DNA from: Rhynchospora pubera
Lineage: Eukaryota; Streptophyta; Magnoliopsida; Poales; Cyperaceae
NCBI GenBank assembly: GCA_028095005.1
Contig: CM051460.1
Coordinates: 149,787,461 to 149,851,460 of the forward strand
Direction of reading: 5' to 3'
Length of the DNA: 64,000 nt
This document shows positions 11,801-23,800 of the stretch, one piece after another; position 1 is the stretch's first letter; the number at the start of each line of letters is the position of its first letter. Both the position numbers and the translations under genes were made by a program. The notes below the pieces were generated by a model, which did not search any database, was not told the DNA's origin, and was given only the letters and a program-made list of their open reading frames with translations.

Positions 11801-14800
11801 CATCTTATCTGTATGACAAATATAGAAATGATGAGATGGTAAGCACAGTTCTTATATGAGGCACGACCAGGAAATTTATCAAAATGCAACATGGCAATAA
11901 GATTGCTATTTTTTGCATAAGGTACAGACGTACAGTGCTATGCACTGCTACCAGTAAAAGGTCGAAAACTGGAACCTGAAGAGGGTGGTAGTGGCACCAG
12001 ATCAATATACTCTATGCTGAACATACCAGCTTATGAGGTGTTAGAACTGACCGAAGCCTAATTCAGCCTTAAATGGTCTGTAAATGAAATTGGTACCAGA
12101 TTGAAGAGGCATAGACTGGCATTAGAACATAGCATTGAAAAGGTGCTAGGCAGGTGGTACCTTATTGAGTATTGATACTCAAGTACGGTATGGGACTAGG
12201 TCGTGCCGATCAGTATAGTTCAGTGTGCAATCTTTTGTCATGGCCTACTTTATTTAACTAACATAAGGAGAAAATGGTTGCATCCTATTTGATAGATTGG
12301 TGATACTATTCTTGTGATTTATTGTGCAGAAATCCAAAGTATCAATAAAAAAAAAAGAAGAAACAAAGGTTCTAGAGATTGACTGAGCAAAAGAGAGCTG
12401 GTCCCAGATTAAAGAAACATAGAATTGCAAAAGAGAAAAGCTGACACGAAATGGTGCCTGGAAATATGGTATTTAATAACACTGTACCAGGTGATGTGGC
12501 TTGCCACCAGTACATGGTTGTACTGGACAACACCAAATCTTTGCCTTAACCAGTACTATTGGACTAACATAAACAAAAAAAAGGTGCATCCCATTCAATT
12601 AGTTTGTTGTAGTATTCTTGTAATTTTTAATGGACAATAAAAACAGTATTCATAATGGATGAAACAAGACAAAATGGTCCGTGGTCGGACCAGCTTCAGA
12701 TTTCATGTTGAGTTATAATAGGGTTTTGGGATTAAGTATGTTTGTAGGGTTATATTAGCAATTTTGTAATGGCTCTTGTATAAGCAAAACCTATCATTCA
12801 ATACAACATAATTTTTAAGGTCATTTCTACAAGATTCCACTTGGTATCAGAGCCGACCCCTTCCTCAATCCCGACCCGTGCTCCCTCTTCGCACCCACGC
12901 CGCCCAGGTCGCGCAACCACCCCCCGCGCCGTCGCCGGCCGCGACTCCGCCGTCGTCCACCCAGGCCGCCGCCGTCTGGCCTCCGCCCAGCCCCGGATCT
13001 CAGCCCCGCCTCCATCTCTCTAACCCTAGCAGCCGACTAAGAAGAAGGAAAAGCTCAGATTGGTCTCTTCTCCTCCGCGGTTGCTGAGCCGAGGTGTTCG
13101 AGACGATATTCCGGCAGCACGCGAGAGGGAGAAGAGCAGCAAAAGGAAGGTATGACCTAGTCTCTACTTTGTGAGGTGATTTGACGGGTTGTAGAGGAGG
13201 TAAAGAGAGAGCGAAGACACAGTTTAAGTGCTGAGTTGATTGATAGAGAAGATGTCAACTGAGGGTGCTTTGGATGCACTAAAGGGAGTTGATCCCGAGG
13301 TGTTGAAGGTGCTAGTTGGACTCGTTCAAGGAATGAGTGCCAAGGCCAGCACTTCGGGCAATGACTCAGCACAGGTAAAGTTAGATCTCCCAGTAGTGGA
13401 GCTTAAGTTGGATGGACCAGAGACATACTTGAGTTGGTCTCGTAGGATTGAGACGGCTCTGGTAGGGAGGAACCTCGAGGGCTACTTATGTGAAGATAGT
13501 TCAGTAGCTGAGGATCAGAGGGCGACTCATGCCTTGATATATACATGGTTACTCAACTCCATGAAACCATCGATTGCTACTTCAGTAGATGGAATTCGAT
13601 TGGTGAAGGATATATGGGCAAAGCTGAAGAAGACGTTTGGGGGAGTAGGAAATCACATGAAAGAGTTCCAAATTGATCAAGAGATACAAGCTGTGGTACA
13701 GGGTGGCAGGTCCATTCAAGAGTACTACTTGGAACTCGAGAGGCTATGGACAGAGTTGGATCACTTCTCTCAGGGATCCTCTTGCAGTGACCCGAACTGT
13801 AAAGAAAGAGAATTACGAATACGAGGAAGGACAATGAAGTTCTTGGGTCAGTTGGATCCAGCTTATCATCATAGGAGATCAGTTCTCCTAGCACAGAAGG
13901 AGATTCCCTCCTTAGATGAGGTTGTTGCTGCTATGTTGCAGGAAGAGAGCCGGAGGAAGATTCACAGTGAGCCAAGTGTAGGCTCAGAGACGAGATCGGC
14001 CCTAGCAGTGACAAGTCCAAGTACCCCGAAGGAAAGCCGAAGGTGCTTTAATTGTGGGGAGGTGGGACATTTGATTGGGGCATGTCCCAAGCCACTGAAA
14101 GAGAAATTTGTTGGAGGAAGAGGACAAGGCAGAGGCCGGGGACGCGGCCGTGGTGGTAGAGCGGGAGCAAGAGGAGGCAACCGGGCAAATCTGATGGTTG
14201 CAGATGAGACAGAGGATAGTGTAGAGCTCTCTGATGATGATGTGATTATGAGGGCAGCAGCACAGATTGCCATGAGACGGCAAGCCGAGGGAAATAAGGC
14301 AAAAGGTGCAGGAGAGAGTACACTCAGTCTATCCTCTTCTACGGGTAACTTTGCTTCTGTTGCTTACACATCCACAGGTGCTCACACTTCTCTTATGTCA
14401 ACTTCTGTATCCAATGATGGATCAAGGGATTGGATTATTGACTCTGGGGCATCTCGTCATGTGACGGGTGCTACTGAGGAGTTTTCCTCGTATACTCAGC
14501 TAGCAGTACCAGACAGTATTCGAACAGCTGATGGTACAGCTCAACCAGTAGTGGGTAAGGGTACAGTGAGATGTACTAATGCATTGAACCTGTTGAATGT
14601 GTTGTATGCCCCTTCATTTCCTGTGAATCTCTTGTCTATCAGTGCTATCATCTCACAATTGAAATGTGTTGTTTTGTTTGATGACCCTAAGGTAACCATT
14701 CGAGAGAAGGAGACGGGCAAGGTACTTGGGACTGGCACACTACATAAAGGATTATGGTACATGGACAGGGGGGGCATGAGTGTGGCACTCTCATCGGCCC

Positions 14801-17800
14801 TTGAGAATCAGGCAGGGAGTGGGAAAAATGTAGAAGAACTTTTGTTAGTGTATCATAGGCGTTTGGGCCATCCTTCATTTTCTGTTTTGAGTAGGTTATA
14901 CCCATTTTTGTATGAAAAAGCAGTAAGAGAAAAACTGGTATGTGATGCATGTGAGTTAGGTAAGCACACTAGGAGTTCATATGCTAGTGTGGGTAGCAGG
15001 GCAGGTAGTAGTTTTGAGTTGATTCACTCTGATGTATGGGGACCTTGTCCTGTAACTGCTATGAATGGATTTAGATATTTTGTCTCTTTTATTGATTGCT
15101 TTTCTCGTATGACTTGGCTATATTTGATGAAGAGCAAGAGTGATGTGTTTACCTGCTTTAAGCATTACCATAAACTGGTCCAAACTCAGTATGGCAAGGG
15201 AATTAAAATACTGAGATCAGATAATGGAATTGAGTACACTAACAGGGCCTTCGAAGAATATTTAGTATCCCAGGGAATACACCATCAGACCACATGCCCA
15301 TACACTCCAGAACAGAATGGAGTGGCAGAGAGAAAGAATAGACATCTACTTGAGGTAACTCGGAGTATGATGTTAGGAATGAAGGTTCCGAAACACTTGT
15401 GGGGTCAGGCAGTGTTAACTGCTACGTACTTGATCAATAGGATACCCTCACGAGTACTGGATTGGAAGTCTCCAATGGAGATGCTGAGAGGTAAGGTTGT
15501 TGACTCCCTTCCTCCACGGATTTTTGGGTGTGTGTGCTTTGTACATGATAAGAGGCCAAATGTAGGAAAACTAGATCCAAGAGCAGTGAGATGTGTGTTT
15601 GTTGGATATTCCGCTACTCAAAAGGGGTATGTATGTTGGAGCCCAGTGGAAAGAAAATTATTTGTGAGTATGGATGTCACATTCAGGGAGCATGAACCAT
15701 ATTACAGTGTGGATGAGCTGCCACCCTTCGAGGATGTACATGAGGAAGAGAGAGAAGATGAAGGGAGTAGAACAACAGTGACTATAATGGCGAAACCTGT
15801 GGATGTTGATAAGGTGAATAAGGAGTCTGAGGCTCAGGGGGGGTCTAGATATGGAAGAGTATATGTGAGGAGAGAAAGAACTGACGTTGGAGTTCAAGAA
15901 GATGTGCCAGGTCCCTCAGATATGCCCGCTCCAACTCCCCAGACACATATACCACTCAGTTCAGATTCTGATTCAGATTCAGATAGCTTGATGGATGCCC
16001 CACCACTGAGGAGAACCTTGAGAACAAATGCGGGGGTTCCCCCGAACAGGTATGGCTTCTCTTCTGACAGGGCTAACTCAGTCTCATACTCACAGGTATC
16101 TCAAGGATATGAAGCATTCATGGCATCATTAGACACTGTTTCCACTCCCAAAGGTTGGGAGGATGCCAAGAAGGATCCAAAGTGGAAAGCAGCCATGATA
16201 GAAGAACTGGAGGCCCTGAGCAAAAACAAGACGTGAAAACTTGTGAGTTTGCCACCTGGGAAAAAGGCTGTTGGATGCAAGTGGGTTTTCTCCATAAAGC
16301 ACAATCCAGAGGGGTTGGTAGAAAGATACAAAGCTCTCTTAGTGGCAAAAGGATACAGTCAATCATACGGTGTTGACTATGATGAGACCTTTGCACCTGT
16401 GGCTAAGATGAGCACAGTGAGAACCTTAATCTCTATAGCCGCAAACAGCTCATGGCGATTACACCAACTAGATGTCAAGAATGCCTTTCTGCATGGGGAC
16501 TTAACAGAAGAGGTGTATATGGACATTCCACCGGGATTTGGTACAGGTCAGACCAAGAACAAGGTGTGCAAGCTCGAGAAGTCCTTGTATGGTCTGAAGC
16601 AATCTCCAAGAGCATGGTTTGGCAGATTTAGGAGGGCAATGGTAGATTTGGGGTATAGGCAGAGTAATGCAGATCATACTTTGTTCTATAAACGAGACGG
16701 GGATCAAATTACCATTCTGGCTGTATATGTGGATGATATGATCATCACAGGTAGTGATGAAAAGGAGATTGCACAACTGAAGAAAAGATTGAGCGAGACA
16801 TTTGAGGTAAAAGACCTAGGTCAGCTGAGATACTTTCTGGGAATTGAAATAGCACATGGGAAGGAAGGAATAGTGCTATCCCAGAGGAGATATGTGCTTG
16901 ATTTACTTGCAGAGACAGGCATGTTGGATTGCAGACCAGCAAATGTGCCTATAGATCAGAGACTCAAAGTCAGTGCAGAAGCAGGAGATCCTGTTGACAA
17001 GGATAGATATCAGAGGTTGGTGGGTCGACTGATATACCTCTGTCATACGAGGCCTGATATATCATTTGCTGTGAGTGTGGTTAGTCGTTACATGCATGAT
17101 CCCAGGAAGGGTCATATGGATGTTCTATTCCAGATTTTGAGGTATTTGAAGAACACCTCAGGGAGAGGGATACTCTTCAAGAGAAATGGACATCTAGGAG
17201 TCGAGGGTTACTGTGACTCAGATTGGGCCAGTTGTAGTGATGATCGGAGGTCGACATCAGGCTACTGTATGTTTGTGGGAGGAAATCTGGTTGCCTGGAA
17301 GAGCAAGAAACAAACTGTGGTAGCAAGGTCTACAGCTGAAGCTGAGTACAGGGCAATGGCATTGAGTGTGACGGAGATGCTGTGGTTGAGGTTCATGCTA
17401 GATGAGCTCGGGTTAGTACAAGCCAGTAAGCTGAGGCTGTGGTGTGACAACAAATCAGCCATATGTATAGCGAACAACCCAGTCCAGCATGACAGAACGA
17501 AGCACATTGAGATAGATCGATTCTTCATTAGAGAGAAGCTGGATGAAGGCATTCTGGAGCTGAATCATATCTCTACCGAGAAGCAAGTAGCAGATTGTTT
17601 GACCAAGGGGCTTAGCTCAACAGAGTTAGAGAGAGGATGTAACAAGATGGGCTTGTTTGATATGTGGAGCCCATCTTGAGGGGGAGTGTTGAGTTATAAT
17701 AGGGTTTTGGGATTAAGTATGTTTGTAGGGTTATATTAGCAATTTTGTAATGGCTCTTGTATAAGCAAAACCTATCATTCAATACAACATAATTTTTAAG

Positions 17801-18739
17801 GTCATTTCTACAAGATTCCACTTTTCAAAACCTACAAATTTCTGACCTGGCAAGAGCAACTGGGTCCCAATTGGACGGAACGGCTCGTTTAACTTCATCT
17901 CGAAGAATCAAGGGGGAAGCTCTTAAATGTAAATTGTACAAGCAAATGAAAAATCCATCTAATGCCAGGTACTTGGTCTCCTTGGCATCCTCTAACCATG
18001 CACCGGTAAGGTCAAATAGGGTATTAAAAACACCTGATGGCACCTTCCCTTGTACTGTACTTTTCTGATTAATCAGTTCTGACATCTGCCAAGAAAGCAC
18101 GTCATATATTCATTTTCTTGTTTTTGGAAATGAGTAGGGGAGTACATCATATATTAATTATAACTTAATTTTTGGGTAACAGAAACGAATTTGACATCTT
18201 ATTTGGCTTTCTGTTGTTCAAATTGAGCATCATTTTAGTGTTAAGTTGAAGCGAATTAGGTAGAATAAAACTTAAATCAGACAAATTGGTAGTTTGGTAC
18301 TGTACCAGTCTTGGACTGGTGCAACACAGTCAGTCTAATCATCATTGATATGCATCCAACGTTAATTTTGAACACAGAAAAATTAAATATATTTTAAAAA
18401 TGGTATGCAGAGGATGACCTACACACCAGAACTAAAGAACATCAACAATGGAGGGGGGAAAAAAATCAATATAGCAACACAAACCTGATTGAATTCAAGA
18501 ATATCAGATTGGAACCGCACGCGTTCACCCTTGTCACACCCGATATCACGGGAAACCCGGCAAACTGTGGGCCCCCCTGGAATGGCCACATCATGCAGAT
18601 GTTTCTCATCCAATTCCACCAACCTCCCCTTTCCTTTAGCAAATTTCAACCTAAAATCATTAGCCAAGTCGAAACCTCGGCCGAGTGCTGCCAGAGCTTC
18701 TTCTCCAATCCCAGCTGCCACTGGCGTGTGTTCTTCCAT
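8812..18739 (-). CDS. MACPF domain-containing protein (CAD1/NSL1 family)
   Basis: Seven minus-strand exons: 18739-18485, 18085-17847, 11773-11572, 11029-10952, 10522-10339, 10090-9924 and 9540-8812. All introns are GT-AG and phases sum to 1854 nt (617 aa, TGA stop). The plant membrane-attack-complex/perforin family includes Arabidopsis CAD1 and NSL1, which restrain salicylate-linked cell death. Visible signatures are an N-terminal block ALGRGFDLANDFRLKFAKG, then FDLTGAW, LALDGFFICLYN, DEVKRAVPSNWDP and the MACPF signature TYGTHIIVGLSVGGQD at about residues 169-184. After these come SSYSETSNKD, SKRGGD, and a C-terminal half with YSCVCTSVVKHDP and VTGAQL. Length is typical (about 600-630 aa) and the closest type recalled is At1g14780. 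There is no signal peptide. The second intron (17846-11774, 6073 bp) holds a complete copia retrotransposon in antisense; without the element and its TSD it would be about 950 bp. Confidence 0.9.
12097..12650. repeat. Diverged tandem duplication in MACPF intron
   Basis: Two segments of about 250 bases, 12097-12345 and 12400-12650, share ordered matches. Cagattgaagaggcatag aligns with cagattaaagaaacatag, ggttgcatcctatttgat with ggtgcatcccattcaatt, and agtattcttgtaattt-like strings follow in both. Identity is moderate. The pair lies immediately before the copia insertion. Confidence 0.55.
12706..12841 (+). repeat. 5' LTR of copia element
   Basis: It begins TGTTGAGTTATAATAGGG, ends GATTCCACT, and is directly followed by the primer-binding site. 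It looks identical to the 3' LTR at 17687-17822. Confidence 0.93.
12842..12853 (+). other. Primer-binding site (initiator tRNA-Met)
   Basis: The sequence TGGTATCAGAGC is complementary to the 3' end of plant initiator methionine tRNA, the usual primer for plant copia elements. It abuts the 5' LTR with no spacer. Confidence 0.92.
12854..13251 (+). other. GC-rich untranslated leader of copia element
   Basis: This stretch sits between the primer-binding site and the gag start. Bases 12870-13090 are strikingly GC-rich (runs of cgccgtcgccgg type), in contrast to the AT-rich host DNA and to the gag-pol region. Short open frames here are composition artefacts. It probably holds the packaging signal, which is inferred. 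Confidence 0.6.
13252..17679 (+). pseudogene. Copia gag-pol polyprotein with one internal stop
   Basis: A single frame runs from the ATG at 13252 to the TGA at 17677-17679 (1475 codons before the stop), broken only by a TGA at 16234-16236 (codon 995). Domains in order: gag; a CCHC zinc knuckle at C265-C268-H273-C278; an Arg/Gly-rich stretch; aspartic protease DSGAS at 397; gag-pre-integrase (HRRLGHPS, CDACELGKH); integrase with the D594, D657, E693 triad (D-35-E spacing); reverse transcriptase with YVDD at 1159-1162; and RNase H (CDSDWASC, ARSTAEAEYRAMA, DNKSAICIANN). Order protease-integrase-RT-RNase H defines copia. A Ser/Asp repeat (SDSDSDSDS) lies before the RT. The internal stop sits where copia RTs carry Trp in the NKTW-type motif, so a single G-to-A change explains it. 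The frame is otherwise intact. Confidence 0.93.
17678..17686 (+). other. Polypurine tract of copia element
   Basis: The purine run GAGGGGGAG ends directly at the 3' LTR and overlaps the last codon of the polyprotein frame. It is the expected primer site for plus-strand DNA synthesis. Confidence 0.88.
17687..17822 (+). repeat. 3' LTR of copia element
   Basis: It appears identical to the 5' LTR by eye, has the same TG...CT ends, and is followed at once by the TSD tttca at 17823-17827. Confidence 0.93.
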
Positions 18740-20340
18740 GTTTTCTTTTTATATCTCTATCTATCTTCAGTGTGTGTGTCTCTAGAGAAGGTGATCAGGA
18801 AACATTTGGTTTTGTGTTTTTGTTGGTTTTACCTCTTTGTAGATAACCAATGAATTAATGGGGAATGAGTACAAGAAGCTAGCACCTTGTTTTTATTGTG
18901 TTTGGTAGCTTGACTAATGAAGAATTGAGGAAACACAGGAACAATATAAAAGAAAAGATTGAGTAATTGCAGATTACTAGATACTGTCCAAGTACTTGTT
19001 ATTGGATTGAGAGGATACCATGATGGGTATAATAAAGGACGCGTACAAGTAATATGGAGAGAGAGAGAGAGAGAGAGAGGTTCGGGTTAGGATTAGAGAA
19101 AGGAGCAAGGCTTGTTGTTGAGTTTTGACTATAAACTAAATAGGAAAAAAAAATGAATTGAATTTGAGGTGACTTGCTGGGGAGGTTCATACAGAGACTG
19201 GATTTCAGGTTTGATGCTTTGGAAAATAATATGTAACAAAAAATAATGAGTAAGACGAGAGAGGTGTGATGAGAGTGGAGGCGGGGAGAAGTGTAAAAGC
19301 TAATAAAAAATTTGGATTTCGGAGTTTGGTTTTGGGTAATAAATGATAAATCATAAATGGGTATGTCGAATCTAGATCTGGGTTTTAAATTCTTCTGTGG
19401 CCTAATATGTGTCTGTTTTTGTATTTACGTTTCTTAAAATGTGTCGCGTTAATAGATTTTGTCTGAATAAATAACTTTTCATTATGTTTTTATATCAATA
19501 TTTTTATTCTTTAATTAATTCTAAACATTTACAGGAAATTGGATTATATTTTTGTATCAATTTTTTTAATCATTTAAGTAATTCAAGCATAATTTCACAT
19601 ATTTCAAAATCAAAATGTCATTTATTTGATAAGGTCCATAATGATACACTTATTTTAAATTTCCCATGTTTTCACTAATATCCATAGCAAGTCAAAAAAA
19701 ATAACTATATATAATTTTTTTCATATTACTTTCCTATTTGATTTAAGAGTTGTTATTTTCTTTCAATGAATCGATGCAAACTGTATTCAAAATTAATTCA
19801 ATAATGCGACTACAACAGAAATAGCTATAGAGAAGCTGAACACAGACAATCAGAAACAAATGGACAAAGCGGTGTGGGGACCGTTTTAGCGTACCAGGAA
19901 AGACCGGGAAGACGGGGGCGCAAGGTCAACAAAATGTGGGGCCTACATGGAGGTTGACCGCCGTAGATATTAGAATTTTTTGTAACTCCTCTTTTTTAAT
20001 TTTTTTTTTTCATGGGTGAGATGGTGGGGCCCATCCATGTTGTATTTGTTAATGGCTGCTTTGTACATGCTATGGACTAACTTGATTGATTTTAAAGACA
20101 AGGAAAGGAAATGAAATTGACAAGACGGCTTCCGAGAGTGGAAAAATGGTACTGTGTAGTAGGTAAATCGAGTATGAAATTCTTTCTCCACTTATATTTG
20201 TAGATTACTAGATTCATATCAATCAATTCGGATTTTATATCTACTTTGAGATAACTTGACTTATGTTTAAATTTTTACCATATATTCAACAAGTTTTTTT
20301 AATATTTGTTTTATTTTTTCAATTCTAAATTTACCAATTA
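18740..20340. other. MACPF upstream region and AT-rich intergenic DNA
   Basis: This region contains the MACPF leader and promoter, a (GA)n microsatellite at about 19051-19079, and a GC-richer patch at about 19860-19970. No gene or complete transposon was recognised. The short open frames have no coding signature. Confidence 0.45.
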
Positions 20341-20650
20341 ATTATATGTTATATATTTATCATAAAATGTACTTCAAAATTATTTGCCATATAATCTAGT
20401 TTATCGGGACACATCAAATTCAATTTATACCGTTCAATCCGAAAATTATTTAAACTTTATTAGATATAAAAAATAAATAAATTTAAAATATTACGTTTAT
20501 TTAAAAAAATAGTTTGCTCTTATATATGTTTTACATTTTTCATAAGATGTACTTCAAAATCTTTAATGTATGATAAAAAAATTAATTTTATATATGTCTA
20601 GTGTATCGTGGCACCTCAAATTCAATAGATACCGTGAAATTTAATGGATA
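20341..20650. repeat. Two-copy 180-bp tandem repeat
   Basis: The motif cataaaatgtacttcaaaat at 20361 recurs as cataagatgtacttcaaaat at 20541, exactly 180 bases later. Flanking matches continue (a tatgtt-type start, then cgggacacatcaaattcaat against cgtggcacctcaaattcaat). Only two diverged copies are present. Confidence 0.7.
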
Positions 20651-20816
20651 AAACTTATCTGGAACGGATTGATGAATTTTGTATTATTATAGTGGAGTCA
20701 AACCGGTGAAAGAATATTGGTTTTTTGTTGGTTTCTGGTACTTTGATTTAAGCAATGTAAACTTGACTATAATTCGAATTTATCCTGGTTCGAGATTCGG
20801 CTCAGCATGGTCTATT

Positions 20817-20860
20817 GCTTTCGTAAGCTTTTTTTTTTTTTTTTTTTGCTTTCGTAAGCT
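20817..20860. mobile_element. Minimal poly(A) retro-insertion with TSD
   Basis: The string gctttcgtaagc occurs at 20817-20828 and again at 20848-20859, separated only by a run of 19 T. This looks like a target-primed insertion on the minus strand in which nothing but a poly(A) tail was copied. Slippage of a short tandem duplication is the alternative. Confidence 0.6.
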
Positions 20861-20899
20861 ACTAAGCTGGAATTTAGAAATCGCTTTATTTGCATTGTA

Positions 20900-23800
20900 G
20901 AGGTAGGTTTTGTTGAAATTTAGATAAGTATTTCTTGGTTTTGCGTCTTATGATATGGAGCTTAAATATGTTCCTGATAGAAAAATGACGGAATTGTTGA
21001 TTATCCGTACTCGGACTTTTGTTTGTAAATTTTGTTGAATTATTTTGATAAATTAATATTTTCAGCTATGTAATAATGAAATTTGAACTAAATGGATGGA
21101 CTTGTATAAATATGAAAGGGGAGTGCTTTTTCTTCCAATGAAATTTTTGTAAGAGTATATTTGAGATCTCCTATTCGCCGATATATCAATTATGTTGAAA
21201 GAATTTTTTACATGATCATTAGTTTTCTTCATAAGAAAATGAACTAAGCAATTGATGAAGATGAAATTTCTTAGACAATAAGTAGCAGGATTTGTTTAAA
21301 AATTAAAACTGAAAGATGAATTTTATTATATATACTAATTCAGAGGAACTGAAGTAGCGAATCTATAATCCAATTATTATTAGAAATCTTTGAAAACATT
21401 GCATAGTTAATTTACTTTTCTTATTATTTTTTTTTAACTCTTGAAGATTAGTATTGCTCAGATCTTAATTAGCTTTGACGATGATTCGGTCAAAATCAGT
21501 TTTGAACCGACTCAAGTTTGCTATGAAATTGGTTCAAATAGGGCAGGGAGGTCGTAGAGTTTTAGCCCTTTAATTGACCAGTAATTAATTGATTGAGCTT
21601 TCATCCCAACTTGTTTGTTTGGATACTTGTCAATTTGAGTCAAATACGCAAAGATTTTCACGTGTGACTTATTGACTATAACCTAGGAAAATGCAAGGTA
21701 TACCAATCAACTTTTTCTGGAACCTCCAAAGAGATTTTAAGTTTTGATTCAAAAATACAGGATGAACGCTGCGGATCTTAATTTTTTTTTTCTTTTCCTA
21801 ACGAGATTAATCATTAAATTTTTAAATTCACGTCAACTTTATTAAAATCACCGGCATTGAATATACTTATCTTGATAAAATATAACATATGATATGACGG
21901 TCCATAACTTTAGAGGAGGATTTGTTGGCTAATATTTTTATCACAAATATCATATTTTTTTAATTTTATATAGCAAACATATAAATTTTCGACGACAAAT
22001 TCAAATTGTTTACCGTGTTCAATTAATGAAATCCATTCCATACTTGATCAAGAGATTTAAAATGAACGAATATAATTAGGTAATTATGATAGATTAAATT
22101 TTATATGTTCATTTTTCAGCTTCTAATTAGCTATATATAATTTGATCAAGAGACTTCTAATTAGCTATATATAATTTGTATTACATAATGTCATGTGTTC
22201 TTTAACATTTACAGTGGATAGGAGACCATCACATGCAAGCTGGCGCGTGCTATACAGAGAATATGGCTACAGTATAGCTCATTTTGTTATCAATAGTCAT
22301 AGTTTTTTTTTTTCAATCATCAATATATAATACGAGCTATTTTATTTTTAAACTTTGTTATTCGTTGGCAGCATGCCTCATTTTTTGCTTCCATCCATAA
22401 TTGTCGCACTGCATTCAACTTCTTTAATCGTATTATTCTAAATTATTGTCAAGTCAATACCTTAAAGATAAACCATGAAATAATAAAGATTATATGGGAT
22501 TCAACTATTTATGCTTTAATTAATTTTAATTCACTTTTAGTCGGTTGGATCTTGATATGCTTGGGGAATATCCCCCCAAAAGAGGAAAATAATCACCAGA
22601 TTGGGTTTCCACATTTAGTCATAAATGCACCAACTATCAAACCTAGGTTGACGTACGCTAAGTAAAGAGAAACAACTTGCTTTAAAATATTTGTTGACGG
22701 ACACTATAATAAATATATAATTTAAATAAAAATTACTTCACCGATCGTGGAGGCAACTCCCAAAGTAATACATATTAAACAATCCAGAGCACATAGTTAC
22801 AAAAATTAAGGAACCAAATTTAAGGAAGTTATTTATATGCCCTTGGAAAACTTGTAAAACACGCACTTCAAAATTTAAAGAAAAACAAACATCACATTTG
22901 CTTCTCTCTTTCAATCTCTTCAAAGATACTAAAATGCTTATTTTGTTATTGTCACTCTTTGAAGAAAAGGAGGAATCAAGACTTACCAGATATATATAAA
23001 TAAAATTCATGTTTTGATTTTTTTCTAGCGAATTTTATGTTTATGTCATTTATGTGGTTGCTTGTAGGATGAGTTTTGGTATTATGCAAGGCTTAAAATG
23101 GAAATTACCTCTTTGGGAATTGTTTTATCTATGTAGGAACAAGGACTAATTATATTTCAGATATAGTTGAGTCAACTATTTTTTTATGAGAATTTGTCAA
23201 CTGATATTTAAATAGGAGAATCTGAAAGTGGAAGGAATCATGGGTCTAGAAGCCGTTGAAAAATACTAATTTATGCCATTGCCAGGTGCCAGTTGTGTAT
23301 AATGTCTAGAAATATTATAGTCACTGGTATCTTAGTCCTTCTAATATCTCCTGCACATTCTTTCAACCTGACTTTTCAGAAAATAATTAATAATAATTGT
23401 TTGTTTTATTTATATATAACAAGTTTTCGACCAAAAAAATGCTTTTTGCAATAAAAGTTGCATGTCCAAATGTTCAAATAACGAATTTTTTTTTTAACAA
23501 AATTAATGATAATTAAAGAAATGTGTTTTGACACACATATAACTGTTTTCAATAGTTACTTAAAACTGAAATATACGATTGTTGGTTTCAATTCAACTGA
23601 ATGTCTGTCTTTAAAGTTTCGTGCTTATTGTGGCCAATAAGTGTCCATTTTAAGATGAACGAAATACTTACTGTACAGAGACATGACAGAGTTAGAATTT
23701 TTTTTTAATAGAGGTTAATATATACATTACAAACATTTTTTTTTTCAAACATTCATATCAATGCACTAAATACATAACAAAAATACAATTTATAATTAAT

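Larger units (their letters stand above)
12706..17822 (+). mobile_element. Full-length Ty1/copia LTR retrotransposon
   Basis: This 5117-bp element is inserted in the second MACPF intron, opposite to the gene. It has 136-bp LTRs (12706-12841 and 17687-17822), a 5-bp TSD tttca (12701-12705 and 17823-17827), a primer-binding site, a polypurine tract and a copia-order gag-pol frame. The two LTRs look identical over 136 positions when read by eye, which points to a recent insertion. The insertion point lies only 24 bases past the splice donor of MACPF exon 2 (GT at 17846-17845). The LTRs end TG...CT rather than TG...CA. The short LTR suggests the Ale or a related lineage, which is uncertain. A nonsense codon in the polyprotein makes this copy non-autonomous. 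Confidence 0.95.

Noticed and set aside
20341..20650. Centromeric satellite
   Set aside because: Only two diverged copies are present; a 180-bp spacing alone is not enough.
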